From the NCBI GenBank assembly GCA_009363875.1, contig CM018682.1, positions 63,696,031 to 63,760,030 of the forward strand: 64,000 nucleotides of DNA, written 5' to 3'. Shown in pieces: positions 21,746 through 34,726 of the stretch. Source of the DNA: Mikania micrantha (taxonomy: Eukaryota > Streptophyta > Magnoliopsida > Asterales > Asteraceae). Position 1 is the stretch's first letter, and each line of letters opens with the position of its first letter. A program made the position numbers and the translations under genes. The notes beneath the pieces are model-generated. The model ran no database searches. It saw nothing but the letters and a program-made list of their open reading frames with translations, and was not told where the DNA came from.

Positions 21746-23749
21746 CAAAGAACAAAATATATAATTATATATATACACACACACACACACACACGCACTT
21801 TCGATTTATTTAAAACGAGAGTTTTCAAACAAATGGCTTCATTAAATATATAATGCAACTTGAAAGGTTTTATTATATTAAAACTCAAATATTAGCTTCT
21901 GTAATGCTTGATTTTCGGAATGATCACTTTATATAAAACCAAGTGTTGAACACTTTCAAATTTCAAAATACTATAAGTTTATGTTATCAAATCGATTATA
22001 AAAATCTATATTTGGATTTAATCACAACTATTTCAACAAAATAGTTTTAAATGTATTTCGTACATATATAAATACATTTCAGGATACATCAAAACCTTAT
22101 TACAACGGATTTTAGATATACAAGTTAAGATATTTTAAAGAACTTTATTTAAAATATGAACTAGCTATTCAACGAAGTCTTATATAATCACAATAATTAC
22201 CTAGTTTTGATAATTAATATTATATCTGCACATTTCAACATATCAAGTGTAAGCACATTCGATCAGATAAATAATCGAGTGTTAAAGTATAGACATTGTT
22301 AACCCAATACGTAATTTAATTGATGCGAGACGTTGTGTTAGGCGATAAAAACTTTAAGTTGACATTTTTACACTAGAAGTTCACTCACAATTGCTTGTTC
22401 ATAGCTGATGACTAATAGTTACTAGATCCTTAGTAAGGTTACACCACATGCCTTAAAGACATCATAGTAAGGACTGATTTGATTGCACACATTACTTTCC
22501 TATGGCATAATATTCTTATTTCGCATCATATAGCTGATGCACTAGTACTTTAGAAACAACTCTGGTCAACTTACAAGTTAAGTTGGAAACATATCAAGTT
22601 GTTGTAACATTTAACAAACTTTTATCACCAACACATACATATTATATTGGTGAGCAGTTGGCACATGACATCACAAACTATACATGGTCTGTAAAACTCG
22701 ATAAAGTCCACATTGTTGTCGGACCGAGTAGGACGTTTCAGATTTCTAAAATCTCAAAGTTGTACTAACATAAGATCAAAATGATATTTCTGACTGCTGA
22801 TGGCAGCTCAGTGAAAAGACATGACAAAGAAACGACTTGAGAAGTCATTGGATTACAAGTTGGAAAGATTGAAGGGAATCAATAACACCATATGTTAAGA
22901 AGTGATTACACGGAATGAACAACAAACAGACGATAGAATACAAGAACAACGCATTATGACTCATGACGGGAGAATACTAGAGTGATCAAGCAAGATAATT
23001 GATAGTTACACTTTGTACTACGTAACTATGAATTATGTTACTTGTGAATTCAGGGAAATCCTATTGAGATGATTAGTGTTTGAACTTAATGATAAGTATG
23101 ATGTTGCATGTACCAATATTTAATCTTGTGAATTGAACAAACACAACTATACATTATAGAAACTATCCAAATTTAACTACTCATAGAAAAAAAATTGCCA
23201 ATGATACTATAACAATGATACTTTATAGCCTTCTTTGAGAAGGATATGAAAACACTAATAATGCCAGGACAACTTCTGGCATGGTAACTTATTCAATTGA
23301 TTAGATTGATCTCCTTAAACTCTTGACACCTTAGTCGTTGACTACGGTAACTATTCTTAAAAGTTTAGACAAACCCATTAATGCTTGAGAATTTTAAATT
23401 TCATTGGATAATGGGAACCATATTTCAATTCAAATAATATGAAAACATTATGAATCCTACTGGCATGATGCCTTAGGGTAATTCATACCTTTTCAAAGCA
23501 TTTTGATAGTTTCAGGAAAGCCTAGTTACCTGTCTCTCTTCTATTAGACAATTTTCTGTACTACATCCCCCTTAAACAAGACACTAAGCAGAATTAAAGC
23601 CTTCTTTAGAAGGATAATCTTAATAATTATTACATAAATTCGTGAGCGCTATATCTCACAATCATGTAACCAAAGACATGGTATAGTCATGTACCATTAA
23701 ATCCACTGTAAAACTTTATCTATTTCCTTATGAAGTTATTGTCAATAGT
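21746..23749. other. Non-coding AT-rich DNA, probably continuation of LTR-like unit E
   Basis: Contains a short CA dinucleotide tract at 21775-21795 beside an AT tract. No protein family is recognisable. A 61-codon open frame near 22583 is not convincing. Ends where LTR D2 begins. Confidence 0.5.
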
Positions 23750-26667
23750 TGTCACACCCCGAGCCGGTGGGGTTGGATCGGATTCCCCGTCGGGCGGAAG
23801 GTTCCCGGGGCGCGATATCGTGAGTGATAATCTTGATGATCAGATTGTTTACATTGCACATGAAATAAATGAGAAATGCTAAATAGAATAGAATTACAAA
23901 GTTAAATTACATCAGTATTGCTTATAATTTAACAATGTAAATCTATCATCAACATCATAAATTTTTTATCTTGTATCTGCGCAAGATATACAAAATGTAT
24001 TGTATAATGATGTTCCAAAAGTATGCAGGTCCAAAAATACTAAGTCTTCTATCTGAAGTCCTAGTCCAAAAGCAATAACTTCTTAATTGACCTGTTCGTC
24101 ACCTGAGAAGTCATGCAAAAAGATCAAGTCAACACACGGTTGGTGAGTTCATATAGTTTAGTATTTGAAAAGTAGTTTTGTAACCCTTTTTCGGTAAAAA
24201 CCCTAACCTCATTAACTTTACCTGTAATATCCAGTTCGATATGTTTATATATAGAGCATACCCCTGAGTCGAGCCTACAACCCGCCCGGACGCCATCCCA
24301 CCACATACTAAACCATATATGACATTGTTGTTAATGATAATTAAGCATTTTTACCTACCATTCACTTCTGTTCCACCATAGTTCTATCATACATACAAAC
24401 ATTTGTTCAACCCCCGTGTAACAACCTTAATCTCATTAACATCACATGTATCATCCAGATCGGTATGCTTATATATAGGGCATACGAAAGGTCGAGCCTA
24501 CAACCCTCCCAGACGCCATCCCACCACATACTAACCCACATAGGACACTGTTGTTAATGATAATTAAGCATTTTACCCCAACATTAAACTCTTAGTTATT
24601 CAGTTCTTTGTTCCTGTAAATACACTTTGAAATCTCTGTTGATTCCTTAAGTTCATCACACAATCATGATCAACCATAACATGTATAGAAACAATTCAAT
24701 AAATGCTTAATTAAATAAATAAATAAACATTTAATAAAATCTAAGACCTAATGATTGGGCCTTGGTCAACTCGAGTAGACTAGTCTAGCAATCAGGTACT
24801 TAGTAGTAAAGGAGATCTGTAAACCTAATCAAACATGTGACCTATAATCAATCAGTCTAGCTAGGACATCTTTTGATATATAGGCTTTTATAGTTCTTTA
24901 GACCGTCCATAGTTTCGTATAGTTCTTTAGTTCTTTGGCACATGTTATCTTTGAGCATTTCCCAGATGTTCCTCAAAACAGTTAAGGAATACTGTAAATA
25001 TCATCAAACATGCATCTCATATTCGATCAGTCTAGCTAGGACATCTTTCAAACCTGAGACTGGCACATGCTATCTTTGATATTTCCCAGTTAGACCCTTG
25101 AAATAGTTCTTTGTACTTAGTTCTTTGAAATAGATCGTTAGTTCTTTGACAACACCCCTTGAAATAGTTCTTTGAAATAGATCGTTAGTTCTTTTGAAAT
25201 AGTTCGTTAGTTCTTTGAAATAGACCTTTGAAAGTAGTTCTTTGTTTTGGATCTTTAGTTCTTTGAAAATAGTTCTTTGAAAATAGTTCTTTGATTGAAA
25301 CGGTTATCTATTCATAATGAATAAACAACTTACTTTGAATTCCTGTATATTGTATACCTAAACAGAATCTAGGATAACAATTATACATATAAACATATGA
25401 TAAGTAAAAGCATTTAAGTAAATATAATCTTACAAGAATAATTTACGTATGCTTCTCAGCCTCGCGTTTGAAAACAAAAATGTTTAGAAAAGAGGCAACG
25501 AACTCACCTGTGTTGTTGTGCAATAGAAGTATCACAAAATGCGCGCTCTTTGTTTGTAGGTTAGGTTTCTTCAGTTCCTGAGTTGGTTTAAGAGAATTTG
25601 AATTCGATAAGTATGTATAATAGACGCAACTAGGGTTTTGGTCTCGGTGTGCAACTAAGTGTCCTAGGTTACTAGTGTGCTTCAAGATTTTCTCTAACTT
25701 AGTCCAACTTATTACCCATTAGTAACCCTGCCCCATGATTATTCATAACATGTCTTTAATTAAAACATTTTAAAGTTATCCCATTTTAGATTAAAGATTT
25801 AGAAAACACCCTTTATTGTAATTTAATAAAGTTTATAAATCATTTCTTTTGTTAAAACATCATTAATTAAAAGATGAGTATAAGTACCCTGATGAGCTTA
25901 AGTTAAGCCCATTGGGCCAACCACGGGCCCATTACTCGTCTTTGATCTTCAAACGACTTCTTATTAGTTCTTTGATTAGCTAAGCCTAGATGATTTAAAT
26001 AAAACCTCTAGGTTAGTTACATATTTTTATGGATTTTTCCTAGAGTTGAAGTGTTTATGGTTAGGTTAACGCTCAAACCTTTGGCTTTTGTTGAAAACTC
26101 ATGATTTTCTTGCTGTTTCCACTAGTGTGCTATGTTTATTTAAGGGATATCAAAATCCCTACTTAGTTGTTTGCATGACATAGAACCCATATCCTTTTAG
26201 AAAACCCTAATTATCCATGCATACACACACCCTAGGTGCATGCACACACACAACTAGAATGCATGCACTATGTGGATTCCATGCACTCCCATGGCTTCCC
26301 ATGCATACACATCTCGTGCGTACGTAACCCAACCCGAGTCAATTTGACCGGGTAGTCCTTGAGCCGTATGTGGGTTGGGTCAACTACTTGGGCCGATTGA
26401 ACAATGCTTAGGCCGATTATGTCTTGATCAAATAGGGTTGAGCCGCATGTGTGTTGGTCGAATATGGTCTGATTGAAAAGAGGCTTGACCCGACCGAAAG
26501 TATAACCGATCGAATAAAGGTTCTAGCCGGCTGATTTTGGTTCGAATGAGAAAGATGGCCGAGTGAACCCAACTCCAACCGAATGGGTTCAGGCGAAAGA
26601 GGGAAAGGCGAATGAGTTGGGCCGTAGGTCTTAGGGCCGACCGAATGACTCTGGTCGAAAGAACCTG
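23750..26667 (-). repeat. Large Ty3-type LTR 'D2', truncated by the family A insertion
   Basis: Begins (plus strand) TGTCACACCCCGAGCCGG and shares its first 100 bp with LTR D. In element sense it has the acceptor block CTTCTCAG/GTGACG (24102), a donor ACACAG/GTGAGTTC (25507), two copies of the TGGTGGG hairpin module (24230-24320, 24455-24540) and GGGCC motifs near 25914-26400. An agttctttg repeat occupies 24890-25310. The expected TGTTACA end is missing because the family A array starts at 26668. Confidence 0.78.
24890..25310 (-). repeat. AGTTCTTTG short tandem repeats in LTR D2
   Basis: The phrase tagttctttg with gaaatagatcgt-type spacers recurs more than fifteen times, most densely at 25110-25300. 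Confidence 0.75.
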
Positions 26668-26929
26668 TGTCACACCCCGGGCCGGCGGGAACGGATCGTG
26701 TTTTCCCGTCGGGCGGAAGGTTCCCGGGGTGCGATATCTTTGAATGATAATCAAATGATCAGATTGTTTACATAGCACATGAGATATAAATGAGAATTGC
26801 TAATCATGACATGAAATAGAATTACAAAGTTAAATTACATTGTACATCATAATTTAACTAAGTAAATCTAATCAAAAGAATCAATGAGTTTATATCTTGA
26901 TCTATACAAGATATACAAAAGTGATTCAA
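26668..26929 (-). repeat. Truncated LTR end of family A (262 bp)
   Basis: Matches the first 260 bp (plus strand) of LTRs A1 and A2, then switches to gag sequence at a shared CAA (26927-26929). The rest of the LTR and the pol region are deleted. Confidence 0.9.
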
Positions 26930-27249
26930 AGAGGGGCCTTTCCCTTGTAAATCTTGCCACCCATGACAGTCGGGTCTGGCATGACCTGACTGATAGGTGT
27001 GGCCTCAGTGTAGTTCATAGTTCTCTTTTGCTTTTTGGTAGGGCGTTGTTTGTGTTTATTGCTGGTGTCACCTTTTACAGGTTCTTTTCCTTTGGTGGTG
27101 GCAGGTGGAAAACCCCTAGCATACTCTTCGCTGCTCCTGATCCTATTGATTATCTCAGGAATAATTGCAACCAATTGCTCAGTAATCAAGGTTGCCGGTG
27201 CAGCAGTCGCTGGTTCCACCCGGGTAGAGGGGGTGGTTGTCCCTGTGAC
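26927..27249 (-). pseudogene. Family A gag N-terminal fragment
   Basis: Translates to LITEQLVAIIPEIINRIRSS and TTKGKEPVKGDTSNKHKQ, almost identical to the gag start of copy 1 (35341-34961). A small deletion near 27225 removes the Pro-rich start region and shifts the frame relative to the ATG. It ends at the deletion junction, so no knuckle or later domain remains. Confidence 0.85.
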
Positions 27250-27410
27250 ATGTCAATCCTAACCGAAAAATCATCGGTTAGTATTTATGCCCAAATAATG
27301 TATCGTATGCAAGTAAGTTCAATGTCCTGTGTTTTCTACATGAGGGTCCCTAGGTTATAGTCTAGGTCAAACCGTTTAAGTAATATGACCTATATTTCTC
27401 TATAACCATG

Positions 27411-27423
27411 GTTCTGATACCAA
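27411..27423 (-). promoter_or_regulatory. Primer binding site next to LTR A1, one substitution
   Basis: Minus strand TTGGTATCAGAAC. The copy at 35513-35501 reads TTGGTATCAGAGC, so this one has a single mismatch to initiator tRNA-Met. Confidence 0.88.
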
Positions 27424-28470
27424 TCTGTCACACCCCGGGCCGGCGGGAACGGATCGTGTTTTCCCGTCGGGCGGAAGGTTCCCGGGGCGCGATATCTTTG
27501 AATGATAATCAAATGATCAGATTGTTTACATATCACATGAGATATAAATGAGAATTGCTAATCATGACATGAAATAGAATTACAAAGTTAAATTACATTG
27601 TACATCATAATTTAACTAAGTAAATCTAATCAAAAGAATCAATGAGTTTATATCTTGTTCTATACAAGATATACAAAAGTGATTCAATGTTTGTCATCCA
27701 AAAGTATGCAATCAAAAGTAAGCTAGGTCTTCTATAAGTCCTCTAGCTTAGCACTTGCATAATTGTATCTACACCTGTTCGTCACCTGAGAAAACATGTA
27801 TTTAACAAAGTCAACACTAGGTTGGTGAGTTCATAAGTAAGTAAATTGAAAACCATTGAATTGATCATGCACACATCCACAATGTCATACTTGTTACTTG
27901 TAATTCTTGTTTCATTTGTTCCACCCAATGGCCTCTCTTTAGTTGTATGTACAAGTTGTGTATCACCTGACTAAGCATGCTTATATATAGGGAATCACGT
28001 AAGGGTCAAGCCCAGACGCTATCCCACCACATACTCAACCAAGTTCCACACTACTTGCGATACAACTAAAGATATCCATTTCTCAATTATCCAACTCGTC
28101 CGATGTGTAGTCATATGTAAAATAATGTAGAATAATATAGTAAGAGGGGTTTAGTTATCAAACCGAAGTATTGATAGACCCTCAATGAATTAAGGAATTT
28201 AGATTAATTAAATCTGATCCTTGTATTATTCTATTACTTGTGGGGTTAACTATTATTCACTTTTATGTAATAAGAGTGTTAGTTAACTATTTGTAATGTA
28301 ATCTCAATACAACGTATAGAGCCCAAATGAAATCCATTGTAATCCTCACGTAATCAGATTGCAATGCATTTCATTCACCTCTATTCCGCCGTGTGATCCC
28401 AAAGTCTCCAGGTGAAATTGTCCTCAAGTAATTAACAAAATTGAATAAGAACTGGTCTTATTACATTATG

Positions 28471-28631
28471 TTAATTATGTGTAAATGATAAGAATCCCAT
28501 GAAGTTACGTTATCATGATCATCATTTACTGTGAATGATAAGAATCCCATGAAGTTACGTTATCATGATCATCATTCACTGTGAATGATAAGAATCCCAT
28601 GAAGTTACGTTATCATGATCATCATTCACTG
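28471..28631 (-). repeat. 52 bp palindrome-ended tandem repeat, three copies
   Basis: Unit gtgaatgat ... atcattcact with a core of cccatgaagttacgttatca. The unit ends are inverted copies of each other, so each unit can form a hairpin. Confidence 0.9.
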
Positions 28632-29509
28632 AAGTCCATACGATCCCAAAGTCTCAATGTGGGATTGCCTCGAGTAATTATTTATGTGTAAACTGTCTAA
28701 ATGGTTGTTTATGTGAAAATAACTAAATGTTATAAGCTATCATCTTATAACTAAGCTATTCTAATTTGTTGATGATTTAGAATTTACATTATCATAATCA
28801 TCTGAGTTTCCCTGTTATCTCATAATCATACAAGCATGCATACAATGATAAGCGATAATAAACAATTTGATATTATCATAATCAAAGTATAAAGAACATG
28901 TTAAGCAAAACTTTTAAATAATTAAAAGTAAACATGTTTCTCAGCCCCGAAAGTTAAAATCAGTAAAGATTAAAGTAAAAGGGGCATATGAACTCACCTT
29001 GTAGTTGTTGAGTTGACTTAGCTTAAATAAAAGAATGCACGCGCTCTGAGTTGTAATTGAGTTTGTTTTCACGATCCTGTATTGATTTCACGTTGTTTAT
29101 AAGTTGTAATTATGAGTAATGTTTATGTACGTGTGTGTAGGTGTTAACCCTAAAGTTGGTTAACACGCGTGGGTCTCGATCATCGTTCGGCCCATTTTTA
29201 ATTGTCATCTGTCATACTAGTACTCAACTACTTTGGGTTAAGCCTAGTACCTTACATTTTGACCCTTATAAACCAATTCTAAATGTTAACCTTGGATTTA
29301 AAGTTTAATACACCAATTGTTGTCCTTGTTAAGTTGAAAGGGTTTATTACATAACTATAACGCTATTATTATCACTTAATTGTTTTAAGCCTTGTGAATG
29401 TATGAGACCAACTTCTTATTGAATTTGCATTAATGAATCTAGTCCAATACGTGTTAACTTTTGAAATGACCTTTATGTTTTTCGTTTGTAAATTAGTTCA
29501 AATGGGCCG

Positions 29510-29990
29510 AAACAAGGTAGTCATGGGCCTTTTTTGCATGTGTTTGGGCCAAACAAATTGAGTTGGGCCAATTAAACCATCACGGCTAGGCCTTGGGCCT
29601 TGAGTTGAATTCTATGGGCCTTGGGCTCGATTTATTGGGCCTAATAGGTTTTATCATAGGCCTTCACCAAAACAGTTCGTGGGCCAAGCTGGGCCTCACT
29701 TATTTGGGCTGAAAACAAGTGTGGGCCAAGGGTTTGGGCTGTTGGGCCAGAACCGTGGCCTTGGGCCAAAAACAGTGGGCCTCGGTTTTGGGCTAGTTGT
29801 AACCAGTGGCTAGTTAAATGGACTAAACAAGTAGAGTTGGCCTTAAAACCGAAGTGGGCCAAGAGTAAACTGTTGGGCCTGATTAATGTTATTGGTTTTT
29901 CTGATTTGGGCTAGCAAAGAAAACCAAATGAACTGGGCCTCAACAAAAAGGCTATGGGCCAAATAGAAATTTGTGGCTAAGTCTTTTGGG
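29510..29990 (-). promoter_or_regulatory. Dense TGGGCC/TGGGCT motif block in LTR A1
   Basis: More than twenty TGGGCC or TGGGCT motifs in about 480 bp. TGGGCY is the site II element bound by plant TCP factors. The block lies about 1 kb downstream of the TATA box, so it would be transcribed. Equivalent blocks are at 38037-38530 (A2), 45350-45670 (B), 19755-20060 (D) and 43550-43738 (C). Confidence 0.7.
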
Positions 29991-31596
29991 CCAGAAGATC
30001 ATGTTGAATCTGTTCAATGTCATCAAGATGATTAAGAGCCAATGTGGCCTGTTGGGTTCCTTTGGGCTGAATCACTCGCATAACCCAAATGAATGGGCAT
30101 GGCCCATCTGTGGTAATCCAATTGCATGTGGGTGGTTGTATGATTAGGTCCACAAACAAGTAGTCTGATAGACTATTTTTGACTGGAGGTTGTTAACCCA
30201 CTAATGGCTTAAGTAAATGGAGGTGTACATAACCTAGAGGGTGAGGGAGGTTGGCCGATGGGCTCATGTGGGTCGAATGACTGTGGTCTTGGCCGAATGA
30301 GGCTAGGTCAACGAATGTGGCCTTGACCAGCGAAGGAAGAAAGGCGAATGAGAGTGGAGAATAAGAGACTAATGGGTAGCGGCGAATGAGAGGTGGCCGG
30401 AGGAGAGTGTGTTGGCGAATGAAGGTGATTCAGTAGGCCTTTGGCCATTCGGCCAGGCCATTCGACCTTAGGACGTTCGGTCTCATTCGCTCGACAGTAG
30501 GTGACTAGGATCTCGTTGTTTTGATATTTCAGCCGACATTCATGTTGGGTTAAGATGTCTATAGGTGCGGTTAGCAGGTTTCATCTAGTGTGGTCCATGG
30601 GTATAGGGTTTGAACCGGTTGGAGGTGAGTAGAAACAAAAAGGTCTCAAAAACCCTAATTTTCGTGGTTCTTTGCATTACCATACCTCGGTTTTCAGTGG
30701 TGTTTGGCTCCGATCTGTTGTACTTTCGTGTATAGGGTGATGAGAGCTTCGTGTGGGTTCAAAAATGGAGTGATTTGGTTAAGAAATGAAGAAGTTATGG
30801 AGGAGAGAAGGTTGGAAATGGGGAGGGTTTTTCAAAACCGGGATTTTGAGTTGTGGTGGAGAAGATGAAGTGAGAAATGAGGAAATTTGACTCATTCAAG
30901 TGTATTTATACCTCGAGGGTGTTCGGATTCGTTTTCGTTGCTCGGTTCGCGTTTTCATTACGTTTCCGGAAAATTACGCGTAATTTAAATGAAATTTAAT
31001 AAAAGAAACTAATTTAATTATTTTGATGAGTTTCAAAATTGTAAAATGTTATTTATTTTATTTAATTAAATTATTTTCGTTCGTGACGTGTTTTCGTTGT
31101 CGTTTCGTCAGATGGTTTTGCTTTCTGACTTTTGTGTTCTACTTTTCAGTCATTATTTCAGAACTCTAAACTCACAGATATGTTTGTGTGAATCGTCACT
31201 CACGCAAACACACTGTCAGTTCGTTATTCTGAAATAACACTGCATTTGTGTTTTAATTGTGTTTCCTCACTGTCGGACTCAACTATACATCATGCTTTCA
31301 CATTGTTCTTGTACTGATTCGTCGGCCATCTGATTCCTGTCATCTGTGGACATCAGATCGCAACCGATATCTTTTCGTTGTTCACTTGTAAATTGTTGTT
31401 TCTCTTGATTCGTTGTGTTAACTGTAATTAAGTTTTCACTTAATAAACACAACTAATATTTCAAATGTGCGTCGTACTTAATGTATTTAAGTTTGCACTA
31501 AAATACGCACAACTGTGTATTGTATTCACACATAGTATAAGGTGAAAGTACACATACCGTACGGACTTGCCGGACGATCTGGCACTTGCTGTTACA

Positions 31597-31606
31597 GTCT
31601 CCCCTT
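31597..31606 (-). promoter_or_regulatory. Polypurine tract of family A copy 1
   Basis: Minus strand AAGGGGAGAC directly precedes LTR start TGTAAC; element B uses almost the same tract. Confidence 0.85.
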
Positions 31607-31650
31607 GTTAAAGAAATTCCGTCCCGAAATTTAAGCATCGAAGTCGGGTT

Positions 31651-34505
31651 TCAATTCTCGAACAGATGGGGATACTTTGCTTTCATGTTGTCCTCACGCT
31701 CCCAGGTAAACTCTGGTCCACGCTTGGAGTTCCATCGAACCTTTACAATAGGGATTCGGCTTCGTTTCAGTCTCTTGACTTCACGTTCCATAATCTCTAC
31801 GGGTTCTTCAATGAAATGTAATTGTTCAAAATTCGTATCTCTTCCAATGGTATGATCAATGTTTCATCTGCTAGACACCTCTTGAGATTTGATACCTGAA
31901 ATACATCGTGTACTCCACTGAGTTCATCAGGGAGTCTGAGTCTGTATGCCACAGGACCTATGCGTTGAGTAATCTCAAACGGTCCGACATATCGAGGTGC
32001 TAGCTTGCCTTTAGCCCCAAACCGAACTACGCCTTTCCATGGGGACACTTTCAACATGACTTGGTCACCCACATCGTATTCCAAAGGCTTGCGCCGTTTG
32101 TCTGCGTAACTCTTTTGACGGCTACATGTTGCTCGTAATCGTTGTTGAATCTGGGCTATCTTATCAGTAGTTTCCTGAATAAGCTCAGGCCCAGTTATTC
32201 TGGTGTCTCCCACTTCGGTCCAACAAATTGGAGACCGACATTTTCTACCATAGAGTGCTTCAAAAGGAGCACATCCAATGCTGCTGTGGTAGCTATTGTT
32301 GTAGGAGAACTCAATGAGTGGTAAATGTGTGTCCCAACTTCCACCGAAGTCTAGGATGCATGTACTTAACATATCCTCTAGGGTTTGAATGGTGCGCTCA
32401 CTTTGTCCATCCGTTTGTGGATGATAAGCAGTGCTCAAGTTAACACTTGTCCCTAAGGATTGTTGCAATGATTGCCGGAACCTCGAAGTAAATCGACTGT
32501 CCCGGTCTGAAATAATAGATAGTGGCACACCATGCCTCACTACTATTTCATCAATGTATAGTCTTGCAAGTTTCTCCATCTTGTAAGTCTCTCTGATCGG
32601 TGAGAAATGTGCGGACTTGGTTACTCTATCAATGATAACCCAAATCGAATCGTGTCCGCTGGAAGTGCGGGGTAGCTTGGTAATGAAATCCATAGCTATT
32701 TGTTCCCACTTCCATTGTGGTATCTCTGGTTGTTCCAGCAAACCCGAAGGTTTCTGGTGTTCAGCTTTGACTTTGGCACATGTGATACATTTGCCAACAT
32801 AAGTAGCAATGTCTTTCTTCATGCCTGGCCACCAATAAAACGACCTAAGGTCTTGGTACATCTTATCGGCACCAGGATGAATTGAGTAACGTGACTTGTG
32901 TGCCTCGTCAAGAATGAGTGTTCGAAGTTCATCTACTGCCGGGATCCAAACACGATCCATATAGTAAATAACTCCGTCTTGTCTTGTCTCAAAATGTTTC
33001 TCGGCTCCACAATCGAGCTCGCGTTTCAGGTTGTTTCTTGCCACTGCTTCTTGTTGTGCCTGTAACATGTGATCTCTCAAACTTGTTTGCACCGTCATTC
33101 CCATAGCGCGAACGCGTAAGGGTTTGACTCTTTCCTTCCGACTCAAAGCATCCGCAACAACATTTGCTTTGCCCGGATGGTATTTGATCACACAATCATA
33201 ATCGTTCAGGAGTTCAACCCAACGTCTCTGTCTCATGTTAAGCTCCTTCTGATCAAATATGTGCTGTAAACTCTTGTGATCTGCGAAGATAGTGCATTTG
33301 GTACCATAAAGGTAATGTCTCCAAATCTTTAGTGCAAAAACAACAGCTCCCAGTTCAAGATCGTGTGTTGTGTAATTCTTCTCATGTATCTTCAGCTGTC
33401 GTGAGGCATAAGCAATGACTTTGTCTCTCTGCATCAAAACACATCTGATTCCCTGATGGGAAGCATCACAATAAACCACAAAGTCATCGTTGCCTTCTGG
33501 GAGTGTTAGAATTGGAGTATTGCACAATCTTTGTTTCAGTGTCTGGAATGCCTCTTCTTGTTTATGAGTCCACACAAAAGATTCAGACTTCTGTGTGAGT
33601 TTGGTAAGAGGCAAGGCTATCTTAGAGAAATTCGAAATGAATCTCCGGTAATAACCTGCCAATCCCAAAAATGATCGGATCTCTGTCGGGGTTGTAGGCA
33701 CATCCCAGTTCTTGATTGCTTCTATCTTGGCAGGATCCACGTGAATACCATCACTGTTAATCACGTGACCCAAAAACTGTACTTCTCTTAACCAAAATTC
33801 ACACTTGGAGAATTTGGCATAGAGTTGTTCCTCTTTCAGAAGCTCCGAAACTGTCATGAGGTGTTGCTCATGTTCTTTCTCGTTCTTTGAATAAATCAGT
33901 ATAGCGTCGATGAAGACGATCACAAACTGATCTAGATACGGCTTGCACACCCGGTTCATTAAGTCCATGAACACAGCCGGTGCGTTTGTTAATCCAAATG
34001 GCATCACCATGAATTCGTAATGACCATATCGGGTACGAAAAGCCGTCTTGGGTATGTCTTCTTCTTGTATCCGGAGCTGATGATAACCTGATCTCAGGTC
34101 TATCTTTGAAAAGTACTGTGCTCCCTGTAACTGATCAAACAAATCATCAATCCTCGGTAACGGGTACCGATTCTTGATGGTGAGTTTGTTGAGCTCTCGA
34201 TAATCAATGCACATTCTGAAAGTTCCATCCTTCTTTTTGCCAAGAAGAACAGGAGCTCCCCACGGGGAAAAGCTCGGTCGGATGAATCCTTTATCGAGAA
34301 GTTCTTGCTACTGGTTAGACAACTCTTGCATCTCCGATGGTGCGAGTCTGTAGGGAGACTTGGCTATAGGAGTTGCTTCCGGAATCAAATCGATTCGGAA
34401 CTGCACCGATCTCTCGGGTGACAGTTCCGGTAAGTCATCCGGAAATACTTCTGCAAAATTTCTCACCACTGGTACGTCCTGAACCTTGATTGCCTTCACG
34501 TGCAA
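31651..34505 (-). pseudogene. Family A pol copy 1: dead reverse transcriptase, RNase H, integrase, chromodomain
   Basis: Read on the minus strand. The pre-reverse-transcriptase segment starts near 34505 and meets TAG at about 34306 in the QELLDKGF region, where element B has Leu. From 34214 an 805-codon frame runs through reverse transcriptase (LPRIDDLFDQLQG), whose catalytic box reads VFIDAILIYS instead of FIDD. RNase H (VVYCDAS), the HHCC finger and the integrase core follow (MDFITKL, SDRDSRF, GQSERT). A one-base deletion near 31815 shifts the frame just before the chromodomain, which continues in another frame (VKVRWNSKRGPEF, YPHLF) to a TGA at 31653-31651. Further changes from copy 2 include Arg for Gly in RNase H (GIRCV) and Arg for Trp in integrase (FRQS). 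Confidence 0.93.
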
Positions 34506-34726
34506 TATTACACTGACACGATTGCTTCACTTGATCTCCATGAATCTCCAGAAATTGATTATTCTCCGTTCAAGTGTAGGTATTACTTATACTAAGTTCT
34601 ATTATCTAGGTGGCACCTAATTACTCTATTCTTATGTTTAATTATATTATTAACCACATGTAATACATACCTATATAATTTTGAACATTATATCCAATTC
34701 AAATATGCATGGTTAAAATGACATAC
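34506..34726 (-). other. AT-rich segment replacing the protease region of family A
   Basis: Element B has about 180 codons of protease sequence between knuckle and reverse transcriptase. Here only this non-coding AT-rich piece is present. Its first bases in element sense are GTATGT after GAAG, a good plant splice donor, but I see no convincing acceptor at the far side. The same segment is in copy 2 (43094-43314). Confidence 0.6.

Larger units (their letters stand above)
27426..31596 (-). repeat. LTR A1 of family A (4171 bp)
   Basis: In element sense it runs from TGTAACAGCAAGTGCC (31596) to GGGGTGTGACA (27426). A TATA box is at 30910-30903, a donor at 30685, a predicted 79 nt exon at 29076-28998, an acceptor at 27786/27785, a TGGTGGG hairpin module at about 28040-27968, and a dense TGGGCC block at 29510-29990. 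It has three copies of the 52 bp palindromic repeat (28471-28631). It is 498 bp shorter than A2, mostly because of repeat copy number and one deletion of about 55 bp. Confidence 0.92.

Noticed and set aside
22583..22768. 61-codon frame in AT-rich DNA
   Set aside because: Short, isolated, no conserved motif.
29641..29862. Small antisense frame in LTR A1, also at 38174-38395
   Set aside because: Frame is a by-product of the TGGGCC motif repeats.
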